Shown piece after piece: positions 34,655 through 35,527 of a DNA stretch of 35,527 bases. The translations under genes were made by a program, and so were the position numbers. The stretch spans positions 1 to 35,527 of the forward strand of contig NZ_PJBS01000151.1 in NCBI RefSeq assembly GCF_002836055.1. The letters are read 5' to 3'. Below the pieces are notes generated by a model. That model did no database searches. It was given only the letters and a program-made list of their open reading frames with translations, and was not told the DNA's origin. Source of the stretch: Psychroflexus sp. MES1-P1E. Its GTDB lineage: Bacteria > Bacteroidota > Bacteroidia > Flavobacteriales > Flavobacteriaceae. Position 1 is the stretch's first letter; the number at the start of each line of letters is the position of its first letter.

Positions 34655-35356
34655 ATGCAGAAACTCATAAGGCTTTGTTATATTATTCCCCTGGTTTTAA
34701 TCTTGGGTTGTGGTGGTGATAAAAAGAAAAAACCTACACAAGAAAAAACAATAACAGAACAAACCGTGCCATCCCAAATCGCTGAGACTTCAGAAAATAG
34801 TACTGAAACCATCTTATGCTTTGGAGATAGCATTACAGCTGGCTATGGACTGGAGGATAGTAATGATGCGTTCCCTGCTGTATTACAAGAAAAAATTGAT
34901 TCTTTAAATTTAAAATATATAGTTGTTAATTCAGGCTTAAGCGGAGAAACATCAGCGGGTGGTAAAAGCCGAATTGACTGGGTCTTGAATCAAGATATCG
35001 ATATTTTCCTATTGGAGCTTGGAGCAAATGACGGCTTACGGGGAGTTCCTTTATCTGAAACACGTGCTAACCTTCAGGCGATTATAAAAACCGTAAAAGA
35101 AAAAAGTCCGAACACAAAGATTATTCTTGCTGGTATGCAACTGCCTCCGAACATGGGGCAAAAGTACACTACCGAATTCAGACAGTTATATTCTGAATTA
35201 GCCGAAGCCAATAATCTTGCCTTTATTCCTTTTATCTTAAAAGATGTTGGCGGTATTGCAGAACTCAATCAAAGTGATGGCATCCACCCAACAGTTGAAG
35301 GTCATAAAATAGTAGCCCATACAGTGTGGGAAGTCTTAAAACCGATGTTGGAATAA
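34655..35356 (+). CDS. tesA: TesA-like SGNH/GDSL esterase lipoprotein
   Basis: A 233-residue arylesterase/thioesterase-family hydrolase. The frame also offers ATGs at 34604 and 34628. The ATG at 34655 is preferred because it gives a compact lipoprotein signal (MQKLIRLCYIIPLVLILG then Cys19) and leaves room for a divergent promoter. The mature protein starts CGG, then a charged Lys/Thr-rich linker to about 50. SGNH blocks follow: GDSIT with nucleophile Ser59, NSGLSGETSAGG (Gly), ELGANDGLRG (Asn), and DGIHP (Asp/His pair near the C-terminus). The MQLPPNMG and TTEFRQLY stretches resemble E. coli TesA. E. coli TesA is a soluble periplasmic enzyme; here membrane anchoring is predicted. It sits divergent to ybbAP as in Proteobacteria, suggesting linked handling of acyl or ester compounds. 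Confidence 0.88.
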   Translation: MQKLIRLCYIIPLVLILGCGGDKKKKPTQEKTITEQTVPSQIAETSENSTETILCFGDSITAGYGLEDSNDAFPAVLQEKIDSLNLKYIVVNSGLSGETSAGGKSRIDWVLNQDIDIFLLELGANDGLRGVPLSETRANLQAIIKTVKEKSPNTKIILAGMQLPPNMGQKYTTEFRQLYSELAEANNLAFIPFILKDVGGIAELNQSDGIHPTVEGHKIVAHTVWEVLKPMLE

Positions 35357-35426
35357 TTAAGAATTTATAATTGCCAATTTTAAATTTGTTAGTGTTGGTC
35401 ATATATTGAAGTTCAATTCTAAAAAA

Positions 35427-35469
35427 GTTTCACGCAAAGAGCGCTAAGTTTTTCGCAAAGGCCGCAAAG
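35427..35469. repeat. Dispersed element, reverse-oriented copy at window end
   Basis: GTTTCACGCAAAGAGCGCTA ... CGCAAAGGCCGCAAAG is the reverse complement of the element at 17897-17941 and 20614-20658. The window ends 58 bp later with TTTGCTTTTCGTGAAA, a partial inverted match to its GTTTCACG start, so the element may be one arm of a larger inverted structure. Confidence 0.65.
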
Positions 35470-35498
35470 AATCAATTAAAGTTAATTTTCTTCTTTGC
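35464..35498. terminator. Imperfect 35-bp hairpin after tesA-like gene
   Basis: GCAAAGAA ... AATTAA-AG-TTAATT ... TTCTTTGC gives an 8-bp outer stem and a 6-bp inner stem separated by a 2/3-nt internal loop, followed by ATTTTTTTCTTTG. The following T-run on the plus strand makes it a reasonable terminator for the TesA-like gene, 107 bp after its stop. Confidence 0.45.
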
Positions 35499-35527
35499 AT
35501 TTTTTTCTTTGTTTGCTTTTCGTGAAA

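Overview
The window reads as chromosomal DNA of a flavobacterium (Bacteroidota). It is AT-rich, genes lack Shine-Dalgarno motifs, and start codons follow A-rich leaders. The TolC-like protein has the DGRSIDPFTN block common in Bacteroidota, a GIN-domain (DUF2807) protein is present, and the spacers carry interspersed elements familiar from flavobacterial genomes. No tRNA, rRNA, transposase, integrase or CRISPR array was found.

Region 1 (1-25740): ten consecutive same-strand paralogous genes of about 785-813 codons. Each encodes a duplicated MacB/FtsX-type ABC permease: TM, periplasmic MacB-PCD-like domain, FtsX domain, then the same again. None carries its own ATPase domain. Region 2 (25803-29333): a secreted GIN-domain protein, one LolD/MacB-type ATPase and, after a 619-bp repeat-filled gap, a TolC-family outer-membrane protein. 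The simplest reading is a tripartite-type export or envelope-remodelling locus in which one ATPase could serve many alternative permeases. No HlyD-type adaptor is visible, and the locus probably continues upstream of base 1.

Region 3 (29478-35356): a minus-strand cluster of a YbbA-like ATPase, a YbbP-like FtsX permease and an ABCB-type half transporter. It is divergent from a TesA-like SGNH lipoprotein, recreating the tesA/ybbAP arrangement known from Proteobacteria.

The most notable non-coding signal lies in the long spacers before permeases 7, 8 and 9. Each holds a 46-bp inverted repeat made of two TGT...ACA sites 21 bp apart. Exactly 47 bp downstream is a conserved TTTGGCAT-ATCTTCAC block. 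This looks like a dedicated activator/promoter module, possibly sigma-54 type. Other structure includes a 17-copy GGTGAGT heptad array before permease 1, a tandem 2.7-kb duplication (permeases 8 and 9) whose membrane and regulatory parts are far better conserved than its periplasmic domain, two and a half copies of a 163-bp structured repeat before tolC, and a likely relic of a permease 5' end before permease 6.
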